A stretch of DNA of 64,000 nucleotides from SIG603 sp964370635 (lineage in GTDB: Bacteria; Bacillota; Clostridia; Oscillospirales; Acutalibacteraceae): NCBI GenBank assembly GCA_964370635.1, contig CAYJJU010000006.1, positions 1 through 64,000 of the forward strand, in the 5' to 3' direction. The notes below the pieces were generated by a model that worked only from the letters and a program-made list of their open reading frames with translations, was not told the DNA's origin and ran no database searches. Both the position numbers and the translations under genes were made by a program. Positions within the stretch are counted from its first letter, which is position 1. Every line of letters begins with the position of its first letter. Below, in pieces: positions 15,527-23,351 of the stretch.

Positions 15527-16783
15527 TTAAGTTGTTTCGACTTTTTCGTCGAGTTTTTTAACTGATTTTGAAAAGCATACTGCAATAAATGCCGTGGCAA
15601 AAATCACAATATTTAATATAAACGGTAGACTGCGGTCTATTGATGACAGCCAGCCTATAAACACGCCAAAAGGCGAGGTTATGCCTATCATTAACATATA
15701 GAGTATGGCACTTACACGTGCCCTTTCTTTTTTATCGACAAATCTTGCGCTTAAAGAATCTTTTCTAGGTGCAATAAATGCCGTGCACACCGCACTGATA
15801 ATAGCGTAAAGCACTATAAATTCAGGTTTATTAACCGGTGCAAATATTAGTAGTAAATTATTTATTATAAAAAGACCATAGCCTATCGGCATGATAATTC
15901 TATAAGCCTTCTTGTTAAGCTTTCCTTGTACCGTAAACATGAGTATTAGCATAGAGGCGGCGGTAATCATTTGAAAAATTGCAAGCGAGCTTGTAGGAAG
16001 CATTAATTCCTGTGTAACATAAAGCCCATAAAACAAGTCTGTTGCCGATTTAGTAACATTTGTCACAAGCATGACAAACAAGGCAAACCTCATTTGAGGG
16101 GATTTTACAACGCTTAAAAATACATCTTTATATCCTGCGATAAGTTTAATTACAGGAACATGCTTTGTTTCTTCCATGCGTATTAAACCTTGTTTTGTTT
16201 CATTTCCTTTTGTAAAGAGGAGTAAGAATTTAATTGTCATAGAAACAAAAGAGAACAAGTATAAAATTCTAACAATGAAAACGGGGTCAAAGTTATCCAT
16301 CAAAATAAACGATATCGGTGCAACAAATACGGAAAGCACCGAGGCTATGTTTATCCAAGAATACGCATACACAAGGTCATCGGGTTCGCTGTCTTCGACC
16401 AAAAGCGCGCCCCAGCTTATGTTTGACACCTGCCACACACTGTTTAAAATTGCAGCGGCTAAAAACCACCAAAAATTTTGTGCAAACGCCCATACTAGAC
16501 ATGGCGTCGACCATGAAATTAAATCGGCGATAAAAGTAGTTATTCTTCTTCCAAATTTATCGGTAAAAACACCGCCAAAAAACGATGCAAACACCTGCAC
16601 TATCATGCCAATTGTTGTAATTAGACCAATTTGCAAATCGTTTACACCTAAGCTGTTCATAAATACGGTGATAAACGGCGCATAAAGACTAAAAGGTATA
16701 AACCACAAAGGCTCTGTCAAAATACAGATTTTAGGGTTGCCCTTTAGCTTTAAAATATAATTAATCATCGGGTTTTGCTTCAT
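15527..16783 (-). CDS. MFS transporter
   Basis: A 418-residue integral membrane protein with about 12 hydrophobic segments and the loop 2-3 motif GGVFTDKFGRR expected of the major facilitator superfamily. The middle loop is charged (KGNETKQGLIRMEETKH), separating two six-helix halves. A second basic loop, RFVDKKERAR, lies in the C-terminal half. The substrate is not identifiable; the general shape suits a drug or sugar exporter. It is spaced 14 bp from sortase B and 12 bp from fabV, so the three are probably co-transcribed. Confidence 0.88.
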   Translation of the reverse strand: MKQNPMINYILKLKGNPKICILTEPLWFIPFSLYAPFITVFMNSLGVNDLQIGLITTIGMIVQVFASFFGGVFTDKFGRRITTFIADLISWSTPCLVWAFAQNFWWFLAAAILNSVWQVSNISWGALLVEDSEPDDLVYAYSWINIASVLSVFVAPISFILMDNFDPVFIVRILYLFSFVSMTIKFLLLFTKGNETKQGLIRMEETKHVPVIKLIAGYKDVFLSVVKSPQMRFALFVMLVTNVTKSATDLFYGLYVTQELMLPTSSLAIFQMITAASMLILMFTVQGKLNKKAYRIIMPIGYGLFIINNLLLIFAPVNKPEFIVLYAIISAVCTAFIAPRKDSLSARFVDKKERARVSAILYMLMIGITSPFGVFIGWLSSIDRSLPFILNIVIFATAFIAVCFSKSVKKLDEKVETT

Positions 16784-16797
16784 TTAATACCCTCTTT

Positions 16798-17757
16798 TCA
16801 TGTGGTTTCTATGCTTGGACTTGAAGAAATTTGTTTTGCAACAACTACAAGTCTGCCGTTTGTAGAACTGTATTCACAAGTTGAAAGTGAAATTAGTTTA
16901 TCGCCAAACTGCGCACTCACACCTGTGTCGTACTCTTCTAGATTTTTAATTCCATTTATGTATTCATCAAACTGCTCTTGTGTGTCAAGATGTATGTACT
17001 GATAATACGGGAAACCGCTGTCTGGCATGTCCACCGTCCTAAAAACAGAGATAATTTGATATGTTTCAAAATTTTCAAGCGTGTCAAACTGTATTATGTT
17101 GTACTCATCATAAAAACTCTTGTCCAAATACTTATCTAAATCACCAAACATTGCGCCAGTAATCATGTTGTGTCCATGGAGCAGAAGGTTGTTTGAGTAA
17201 TTAAGCACGCAAGCTTCATCAATGTACGGCACACCGTTGTCGTCGTATTCTTTATAGAAATTTCTTGTAAGGTAATAATCGGGCGAAGAAACGGTTTGCA
17301 TGATTGGGTAATCAACACTTGTTCCCTCAATTTTTAGCCAAGCTACAAAATCAGAATTTGAATTAATTAAACTTTCATACTTTTCGGAAGGTGTAATCGT
17401 TATAATTTCGACATCCTCAGGAACTGATTCCATGTCATCGATTTCAGGCGTCTCCACAACCATATCGGAAATGTCTTCAAAAGTTTGCGCACTTTCGGCG
17501 TTTTTCATCATTTCACTGATAATGAAATATGCCGAAACCGCAAAAGCGATTATAAAAAATATTAGAACTATCCACCATACAATTTTTTTAATGCTTTTTT
17601 TAGGCTTTTCTTCCTCTAAAATTACAGAGTCACCAAAATAAAAATCGTCTGAAGCTTTCACTTTTGTACGTTTATTATCTGCATATCTGTTTTGTGTTTT
17701 TGTTGTACTTTTTTTATCATAAGAAGGTTTAGAATTATTGTACCTTTTCCCTGCCAT
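16798..17757 (-). CDS. srtB: Class B sortase
   Basis: Membrane-anchored transpeptidase that attaches surface proteins to peptidoglycan. The protein has a basic Lys/Asn-rich cytoplasmic N-terminus, one membrane helix (about residues 60-80, IVWWIVLIFFIIAFAVSAYF), a linker, and a sortase B domain with catalytic His in LLHGHNM, Cys in SLSTCEYS (about C294) and Arg in NGRLVVVAK. The DNA shows an ATG at 17772 whose sequence contains the GGGGAG ribosome site of the ATG at 17757, so 17757 is chosen. No substrate with a clear sorting signal is encoded nearby. Confidence 0.92.
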   Translation of the reverse strand: MAGKRYNNSKPSYDKKSTTKTQNRYADNKRTKVKASDDFYFGDSVILEEEKPKKSIKKIVWWIVLIFFIIAFAVSAYFIISEMMKNAESAQTFEDISDMVVETPEIDDMESVPEDVEIITITPSEKYESLINSNSDFVAWLKIEGTSVDYPIMQTVSSPDYYLTRNFYKEYDDNGVPYIDEACVLNYSNNLLLHGHNMITGAMFGDLDKYLDKSFYDEYNIIQFDTLENFETYQIISVFRTVDMPDSGFPYYQYIHLDTQEQFDEYINGIKNLEEYDTGVSAQFGDKLISLSTCEYSSTNGRLVVVAKQISSSPSIETT

Positions 17758-17797
17758 ATCATTACTCCCCATTTATCAAAATTTAATCTCAAAATTC

Positions 17798-17826
17798 ATT
17801 TTAATACAGCTAATGGTAAAAGTCAA
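17798..17826 (-). promoter_or_regulatory. Sigma-A promoter of the sortase-MFS-fabV operon
   Basis: TTGACT (17821-17826), 17-bp spacer, TAAAAT (17798-17803) on the minus strand, about 40 bp before the sortase start. Confidence 0.7.
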
Positions 17827-17936
17827 ATAAAAGATTTTTATACAATTACTTCTTTTGGTGAAATAACAGAAATTTTAGTGAATTTTTTTATACAATTTAA
17901 TCATTTTTACCAAATAATATTTGTTGTATTTTAGGC

Positions 17937-17965
17937 TTGAATTACTTAGTTTTTCATGCTATAAT
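17937..17965 (+). promoter_or_regulatory. Extended -10 sigma-A promoter
   Basis: TTGAAT (17937-17942), 17-bp spacer, TGC-TATAAT (17960-17965) on the plus strand, serving the secreted protein gene that starts at 18008. Confidence 0.82.
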
Positions 17966-18007
17966 TTCAGTGGTTAAAGATATCAATATAATGGAAAGGT
18001 AAATGAT

Positions 18008-19087
18008 ATGCGTTTTTTCATGAGAATATTAACAGTTTTTCTGTTTTGTTTTGTATGTGTATTTTCATCTGTTGCACTTAGTGATAGCGACGGAAAAATT
18101 AATATTGAAAATGACATTGATACAGATTTTTTAGTGGACTATATTGAAGAAGATGGCCCTGTTTATTTGGTATTGTTTTTTAGCCTAACCTCAGACGACG
18201 GGTTTTTCATGCTTGATGACATAGCAAACAGCAATTTAATACAAGACGAAGACATAAATATCGTTGCCGTGGATATCTCAAGTTCCGATGAAGAAATTTA
18301 CAACACATTTATATCAATTTACGAAAATACAAATATTACATTTACTCAAGCAAGCAAAGCTTTAGCCGAGCTATTTGCCTCTAAGGTTGAGCTTGAGGGC
18401 AATTTAATAACTTATCCAATTTCGGTAATAATTGACCCTCAGTTTAAAATCAGACATGTATTAAACGGATACAAAGGGCCCGACGCAGTTTTAGAATTAA
18501 TTGAAGAAATTAAAATTGAAAATGAAACTGCAAAACAGCTTTGGGCTACATCAAGCACCGATAAAGGTGTTAATTTAAGATGGAGGACAAGCCCTGATGT
18601 GAGCTCGTACACCGTTTATAAGGCCTTGACTGCAGACGGTGAATACTTGCCGGTTTTCACTACATACGACAATAAAGTTTCTGCTTTTACCGACAGCGAT
18701 GTGTTGGCAGGCGACAAGTTTTATTATAAAATTGGCAGCACAAAGCTTACCGCAGACGACACTTTACATACAGAAGAAACCGAAAATTTAGAGGTAGAAG
18801 TAAGATTATCCACCCCATCAAACTTGGAATTATCAAAAAAATTAAACAATCAAATTTTAATTTCTTGGGATTATTCTGAAAACATTGAGTCGTACTTTAT
18901 ATATAAAAGCCCTACTCCTGCCGGTAATTTTGTCTTATATACGGAAATCAGTGGCGAAAATACCACTTTTACAGACCAGACCGAAAACGGCGAAGCTTAT
19001 TATAAAGTCAAGGCTTTTGATGGAAGAAATTTCAGTAAAATTGCTTATCCCATATATTCTTTTAAACCTTCGGCCACTCTCAAATAA
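18008..19087 (+). CDS. Secreted thioredoxin-fold protein with two Fn3-like domains
   Basis: The 359-residue protein has an N-terminal signal peptide (RILTVFLFCFVCVFSSVALS, cleavage near residue 25). Residues about 30-175 look like a thioredoxin-type fold (VYLVLFFSLTSDDGFF, INIVAVDISSS, YPISVIIDPQFKIRHVLNGYKG) but with no CxxC, so redox catalysis is unlikely. Two Fn3-like modules follow (about 180-265 and 270-350), recognised by VNLRWRTSPDVSSYTVYK and ILISWDYSENIESYFIYK and by the YY-KI/YYKV strand. It is probably an extracellular binding or adhesion protein. The start is supported by GGAAAGG. The gene is monocistronic with a strong promoter and terminator. Function unknown. Confidence 0.72.
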   Translation: MRFFMRILTVFLFCFVCVFSSVALSDSDGKINIENDIDTDFLVDYIEEDGPVYLVLFFSLTSDDGFFMLDDIANSNLIQDEDINIVAVDISSSDEEIYNTFISIYENTNITFTQASKALAELFASKVELEGNLITYPISVIIDPQFKIRHVLNGYKGPDAVLELIEEIKIENETAKQLWATSSTDKGVNLRWRTSPDVSSYTVYKALTADGEYLPVFTTYDNKVSAFTDSDVLAGDKFYYKIGSTKLTADDTLHTEETENLEVEVRLSTPSNLELSKKLNNQILISWDYSENIESYFIYKSPTPAGNFVLYTEISGENTTFTDQTENGEAYYKVKAFDGRNFSKIAYPIYSFKPSATLK

Positions 19088-19100
19088 TTTTATTAATCAG

Positions 19101-19154
19101 GGGTTAATTTTGACTGTTGTATTTTTTATTCGGTCAAAATTAACCCTCTTTTTT
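19101..19154 (+). terminator. Rho-independent terminator
   Basis: A perfect 14-bp stem (GGGTTAATTTTGAC at 19101-19114, complement at 19133-19146) is followed by CTCTTTTTT. It ends the Fn3 protein transcript just before the next ribosome binding site. Confidence 0.85.
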
Positions 19155-19165
19155 ATGGAGGAAAC

Positions 19166-20137
19166 ATGGTAAAAACACTTATTACTTTTGAAGATGCAAG
19201 CAAAATAATTAATAATTACGACTTAGGTAAACTTATCACCCTTACCCCTATAGAGCATGGAAATGTCCAGACAAACTACAAATGCATCTGTGAAAAAAGC
19301 TATGCAGTTTTAAGAATTTACGAAAACCGCGAATATAATTCCATCCTGTTTGAGACGGATATTTTAAAACAAACATCGGATAATGGATTTAAATGCCCTA
19401 TGCCCTATACTAAAAACAGCGGTGAAATAATCGGCGAAATTAATGGAAAAAACTATGTACTGTATGAATTTATCGAGGGTGAGCACATTGAAAACCCAAG
19501 CGATATTCAAAAAACTGAACTTATAGAAACCGTTGCAAAATTTAATATTGCAACAAAAAATATTCGCAGCAAATATGAAAAATACAGAATGAATTATGAT
19601 GTAGATTTTTGCAGGGAGTTTGCGACAGTTAGAGCCCGTGAAATTAATGACGAGAATGCATATAAAAAACTGAGTTGGTATTTAAGAGAGCTCGAAAACT
19701 TAGAGCTTCCAAAAGAGATGGCAAAATCTATTTGCCATGGAGATTTTCACTTTACAAATTTACTGTATAAAAATTCGAAATTTAACGGATTAATTGATTT
19801 TGATGATGCAAACTATACCTACGCCTGCTTTGATTTGGTTTGTCTTTTAGACCCATTTGGCAAAAATGGCTTTGATTGGCATAATTATGAAAGCTTTTCA
19901 GAGCATGACGAAGTGTTCGATTTTTCAAAGGCTAAACGGGTATTAGAAAAATATTTAAAAATAAATCCTTTCAAAGAAGTAGATTTAGAGCATATTTTTG
20001 ATGTTTTAGCATTATCTGTGCTGATAGATTGCCTGTGGTTTTTTGACAGAGGTAACGCAAACGATTTTTTCGAAAAAAGAAAAATTGAATATCTGAAAAA
20101 TCTTGGTCGTGATAAATTTAATCAAAACATCTTATAA
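19166..20137 (+). CDS. APH/homoserine-kinase-II-like phosphotransferase
   Basis: A 323-residue aminoglycoside phosphotransferase-fold kinase. It has an N-lobe lysine strand (YKCICEKSYAVLRIYE), the catalytic loop ICHGDFHFTNLLY and the metal-binding LIDFDDA, all characteristic. The HGN-x-NY motif at the N-lobe and overall size resemble ThrB2/CotS-like members, but the substrate (homoserine, choline, a spore coat sugar or other) cannot be fixed. GGAGG lies 5 nt before the ATG. It sits just after a terminator with no clear promoter of its own, so read-through or a weak promoter within the hairpin region is likely. Confidence 0.75.
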   Translation: MVKTLITFEDASKIINNYDLGKLITLTPIEHGNVQTNYKCICEKSYAVLRIYENREYNSILFETDILKQTSDNGFKCPMPYTKNSGEIIGEINGKNYVLYEFIEGEHIENPSDIQKTELIETVAKFNIATKNIRSKYEKYRMNYDVDFCREFATVRAREINDENAYKKLSWYLRELENLELPKEMAKSICHGDFHFTNLLYKNSKFNGLIDFDDANYTYACFDLVCLLDPFGKNGFDWHNYESFSEHDEVFDFSKAKRVLEKYLKINPFKEVDLEHIFDVLALSVLIDCLWFFDRGNANDFFEKRKIEYLKNLGRDKFNQNIL

Positions 20138-20152
20138 TTTGATAAAAATTTC

Positions 20153-20181
20153 TTGAAGTTAATCTAAACTTGTGGTATAAT
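20153..20181 (+). promoter_or_regulatory. Extended -10 sigma-A promoter
   Basis: TTGAAG (20153-20158), 17-bp spacer, TGG-TATAAT (20176-20181), about 40 bp before the acidic membrane protein gene. Confidence 0.8.
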
Positions 20182-20219
20182 AATCTAGTTAATTTCTACA
20201 TAATTTTTTTAGGAGTAAG

Positions 20220-21068
20220 ATGATGATTAATAGTAAAAGAATTTTAGCATATTTTATTTGTTTAATATTAATAATAAGCACAGGCGTTTTTTATGCTTCG
20301 GCAGAGGTTACTGCAGAAGAAGGCGAAGAACCCACAATTCACAATCAGGGTGGTACTCAAGAGAGTAGCAGTGAGGATGAAAATTCAGATAGCAGTGAGT
20401 CAAGTGACACAGAGGAAGACTCTGATACTGCAGAGCAAGTTGGCCAGACTTCCGAAGACGACAGTGCTACTACAGACACTCAAACTCAAGGCGATGACGC
20501 AAGTGCAGAAGGCGAAGCCGGTACAGATGAAGTTCCTGTTGACAGCGATTTAGAGCTAGACGACAGCACTGATTCTGCGGTTGAAATCATAGAAACAGTA
20601 AGCTCTAGCAAGCAAAGCGGAAGCCTAAACGAAACTATCAGTTTAGTTGGATACGCTAGTATAGGACTTGGTGTAATAGGAATTATATCTGTTATATGGT
20701 GGAGTCTTGCTGGAAGAAAAAAAAAGAAAACTCCCGAAGCCATAGCGTACGAAGAAGTCGGAAAAGCGGAGGCAAGAAACAGGGCGCAAGCAAATACAAA
20801 CGAAAAAGCACCTAAAACAACTTACAATGACAGTTTTAACTATGATAATATAACACCTACACCCACAAAACGTCCACCGACAACTACGCAAAGAGCACAA
20901 ACACCAACTGCCAATGTGCGAAAACCTGCACCGGGCACGCCTCAAAGAAGGGCTCCACAGGCAAGTGTTCAAAGGCCGACTGCCACAAAACCTGCGGCAA
21001 GACCTCCGAGGGACACAAAATATGACACCGATGAAATCTTAAAAGAAATTTTAGGTAAGAAGAAATAA
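20220..21068 (+). CDS. Membrane protein with acidic ectodomain and Pro/Thr-rich cytoplasmic tail
   Basis: Not a recognised family. The order is: signal peptide (residues 1-28, ILAYFICLILIISTGVFYAS), an acidic Ser/Thr/Asp/Glu-rich extracellular stretch (30-135), one transmembrane helix (about 142-162, VGYASIGLGVIGIISVIWW) with a GRKKKK stop-transfer, then a basic Pro/Thr/Gln-rich cytoplasmic tail ending in an amphipathic segment, YDTDEILKEILGKKK. The C-terminal segment stands out as a possible docking helix. Two adjacent ATGs follow AGGAG; the second (20223) has the better 7-nt spacing. The gene has its own strong promoter. Disorder on both sides of the membrane suggests a scaffold or sensor rather than an enzyme. 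Confidence 0.65.
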   Translation: MMINSKRILAYFICLILIISTGVFYASAEVTAEEGEEPTIHNQGGTQESSSEDENSDSSESSDTEEDSDTAEQVGQTSEDDSATTDTQTQGDDASAEGEAGTDEVPVDSDLELDDSTDSAVEIIETVSSSKQSGSLNETISLVGYASIGLGVIGIISVIWWSLAGRKKKKTPEAIAYEEVGKAEARNRAQANTNEKAPKTTYNDSFNYDNITPTPTKRPPTTTQRAQTPTANVRKPAPGTPQRRAPQASVQRPTATKPAARPPRDTKYDTDEILKEILGKKK

Positions 21069-21091
21069 AATAATAGTAAGTTAAATAAAAA

Positions 21092-21404
21092 TGAGCCGAG
21101 CAGTTTTGCTCGGCTCAGACTGTTAATAAACCTCTGTTAGGAAAAAAGTTGCACAAATGGGTAGGCGTAAGGAAACTTTTTCTATCGCAAAAACTTTCCT
21201 CTTTTGCCCTTTTAGGGCAAAATTCACCTTCAAAAATGCTCTTCTAAGGCAAAAGATTTCGTTTTCTGCGGAAAACGCCTTAGGGCTCAGCCCTAAGTAC
21301 CCGAAATTTTTTGAAAAAAATTTATTAAAACTTTTATTAATTGTCATTATGGCGAAATGCCATGGTTTTTTGACACGATGAGCCGAGCAGTTTTGCTCGG
21401 CTCA
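21092..21404. repeat. Structured repeat bounded by two identical hairpins
   Basis: This stretch holds no credible gene. The same 26-bp hairpin (stem TGAGCCGAGCA / TGCTCGGCTCA, loop GTTT) occurs at 21092-21117 and at 21379-21404 in the same orientation. Between them are three more hairpins: TTTTGCCC/GGGCAAAA (21202-21222), GTTTTC/GAAAAC (21261-21276) and TTAGGGCT/AGCCCTAA (21280-21296). Short ORFs on both strands lack ribosome sites. The end hairpins may serve as terminators for the acidic membrane protein gene and cheV. The whole looks like a non-autonomous repeat or duplicated terminator. Confidence 0.55.
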
Positions 21405-21435
21405 TTTATTATACCTATCATAAATTCAAAAGAAT

Positions 21436-22329
21436 TTATTTTACAAATTTCTCTACTACTTCTACCAATTCTTTGGCAGAGGGTTTGCAAACCTGCGCAT
21501 CTACACCCAAGGTTTCACCTTTATGTAAAATTTCATCGTTTACAAGAGATGAAAAGAATACTACAGGTAATTTCTTAAATACAGGGTCGGTTTTTACGTT
21601 TTTGGTGAGAGTATATCCGTCCATTATGGGCATTTCAATGTCGGTAATTAAAATATTTGCCATCTGAGTAAACTCTTCGCCAAGCTCGCTCTTTAGCGCT
21701 AACAGATAATCAAACGCTTCTTTACCGTTTACAAAATGTTTCACATTCTCATAGCCTGCGGCGGTTAGTATTGCCTTAATTTTTTGTGCGATAAGTGCAG
21801 AGTCTTCGGCAAATAAAATGTGCTTTTCTGTGGATACCTTCATATGTGGCTCATAACTTTCGGCAGAAAGATACGAAATACCAAGGCCTGTTTCCATGAC
21901 TATGCTTTCAAAGTCAAGCATAATTAATATTCTTCCGTCGATTAAAAAACCGCCGGTGGTGATTTTTTCTAAATCGTCATTGCCGTCACTGCCCATGTCT
22001 TCCCATCTTAACGTGCGTATTCCCTCTACGCTGTCTACTAAAAACGCAATATTAATTCCGTTAAATTCGCATAGCAGTGCAAGAGGTTTTTCGGGAAGGT
22101 CGGAATTTCTATTTTCAAGCACACAGGCTAAGTCGATTACAGAGGTAATTGTATTTCTAATATTTGATACACCAAGCACCTCCGGCTTTCTATGAGGCAT
22201 GCCAATTATTTCATCAAGTTGTACTATGCCCTTGAGCTTAAGCACGTTTATTCCATAGTATTTTCCGTTAACTTTAAATTCCATGACTCCAAGTTCGCCA
22301 CTGCCAGTAGCGATTAATATATCATCCAT
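21436..22329 (-). CDS. cheV: CheV, CheW-receiver coupling protein
   Basis: Chemotaxis coupling protein joining receptors to CheA and tuning the response by phosphorylation. Residues 1-155 form a CheW-like domain (GELGVMEFKVNGKYYGINVLKLKGI). Residues about 165-297 form a response-regulator receiver with ILFAEDSALIAQKI, phospho-acceptor Asp in ILITDIEMPIMDG and Lys in QVCKPS. The ATG at 22329 has GGAGG 5 nt upstream; a TTG further upstream encloses the ribosome site and is rejected. It is monocistronic with its own promoter, near cheA but on the opposite strand. Confidence 0.93.
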   Translation of the reverse strand: MDDILIATGSGELGVMEFKVNGKYYGINVLKLKGIVQLDEIIGMPHRKPEVLGVSNIRNTITSVIDLACVLENRNSDLPEKPLALLCEFNGINIAFLVDSVEGIRTLRWEDMGSDGNDDLEKITTGGFLIDGRILIMLDFESIVMETGLGISYLSAESYEPHMKVSTEKHILFAEDSALIAQKIKAILTAAGYENVKHFVNGKEAFDYLLALKSELGEEFTQMANILITDIEMPIMDGYTLTKNVKTDPVFKKLPVVFFSSLVNDEILHKGETLGVDAQVCKPSAKELVEVVEKFVK

Positions 22330-22360
22330 AATTACCTCCAAAAGTTTTACTACTTACTAT

Positions 22361-22388
22361 TATACAATAAATTAAGCCGATGTAAATA
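22361..22388 (-). promoter_or_regulatory. Sigma-A promoter of cheV
   Basis: TTTACA (22383-22388), 16-bp spacer, TATAAT (22361-22366) on the minus strand, about 30 bp before cheV. Confidence 0.75.
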
Positions 22389-22401
22389 GCAATATGTTAT
22401 T

Positions 22402-23055
22402 TTAATAATAAATATCTAAAAATTCTTCAAGCGCCAAGCCATCTTGTTTTACTTCGAGTGCGGCTTCTATTCCTATATATCTAAAATGCCACGGGGTAAA
22501 AGATTTACCTGTGATATCTTCCTTACCTTTTGGGTATCTCAAAACAAATCCGAAATTTGCAGCATTTTCATTGAGCCAGATGTATTGAGCGCTGTTTTGA
22601 AACTCTTCATTTGTCAATCCCTCATGTGAAAAGTCTATGCTAAGGCCTGTTGGATATTCACTGTACGGGTCATTGCTGTCAAATTCTTCATACGCCTTAG
22701 TGATTACAAGGTCTACCCCATCTTCCTTTGCAAATTCTATCATGCTGTCAAGGGTTCGCCTTATTCTGGTATCGACAGAAAAGTTTTGGAAATCGTATAG
22801 GTCTACACTAAAATCTTCGGGTAAAGCAGTGCTTTCATTTACTACGATATGCTGCCAAGCGTGAAAATCTTCACCGCCTATAAGTCCAGACAAGTCGTCA
22901 TCATCGGCAGTGTTTGATAAATTCATAAACGCCGCCGCCAAATAAAAAAGCACCACGCACACCATAATCATTCTAAGCGTTTTTCCGTTGCGTTTTTTTG
23001 CTTCAATCCTAGTTTTTCTGCTTTCTTCTCGTAATCTGTCAAGATGCAAACTCAT
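22402..23055 (-). CDS. VanY-like (M15B) peptidase homologue with degenerate active site
   Basis: A 217-residue protein with a basic N-terminus, one membrane anchor (about residues 28-47) and a C-terminal D-Ala-D-Ala carboxypeptidase-like domain. The distal signature TPWHFRYIG (H190) and the region YPTGLSIDFS (D141) match VanY. However, the expected first zinc-ligand His in SEHxTG is Tyr (SEYPTG, Y134, codon TAT), and the SGYRS segment is replaced by TKAYEE. It is therefore probably a non-catalytic or altered peptidoglycan-binding protein. It overlaps the preceding gene as TAATG, indicating coupling to the flagellar-export-related genes upstream. Confidence 0.75.
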   Translation of the reverse strand: MSLHLDRLREESRKTRIEAKKRNGKTLRMIMVCVVLFYLAAAFMNLSNTADDDDLSGLIGGEDFHAWQHIVVNESTALPEDFSVDLYDFQNFSVDTRIRRTLDSMIEFAKEDGVDLVITKAYEEFDSNDPYSEYPTGLSIDFSHEGLTNEEFQNSAQYIWLNENAANFGFVLRYPKGKEDITGKSFTPWHFRYIGIEAALEVKQDGLALEEFLDIYY

Positions 23056-23351
23056 TAAAGTATTTCTCCGTTATTAATTTTTGCGGCAGTCTTAAGTATT
23101 TGAGAATAAATAGTTGCGACAACCTCGTATAAATCTTCGGGAATATTTGCGCCTACATCTAACATGCACAGCATAGACGCCACGCTGTCGTCCCTGTATA
23201 CGGGTATGCCCCTTTGTTCTGCGACATTGATTATCCTCTCGGCCGTGTCGCCGTATCCGCAGGCAATAACCACAGGAGCCATGTCTTGCTCTACGTTATA
23301 TTTAAGGGCGACTGCCTTTTGGTCTTTACTCTTATTTTTAAATTCTGACAT
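23055..23351 (-). CDS. FlhB C-terminal-domain protein (YlqH/FlhX type)
   Basis: A 98-residue protein corresponding to the cytoplasmic export-switch domain of FlhB. It has AVALKYNVEQDMAPVVIACG, where FlhB has the autocleavage region, then a RIINVAEQRGIPVYRD helix and the C-terminal NIPEDLYEVVATIYSQIL. The NPTH cleavage motif is absent. Such stand-alone copies (YlqH in Bacillus) accompany FliK-C-like YlqG genes, as here. ATG 23351 is preceded by AAGGA at 9 nt and overlaps the upstream gene by 14 bp. It is likely linked to flagellar export, but its role is unsettled. Confidence 0.82.
   Translation of the reverse strand: MSEFKNKSKDQKAVALKYNVEQDMAPVVIACGYGDTAERIINVAEQRGIPVYRDDSVASMLCMLDVGANIPEDLYEVVATIYSQILKTAAKINNGEIL

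Noticed and set aside
20220..21068. Sortase-anchored surface protein
   Set aside because: There is no LPxTG- or NPxTN-type motif; the transmembrane helix is internal and followed by a long cytoplasmic tail.
21123..21381. Overlapping small ORFs on both strands inside the hairpin-bounded repeat
   Set aside because: No ribosome binding sites and they follow hairpin symmetry, so they are most likely artefacts of the repeat.
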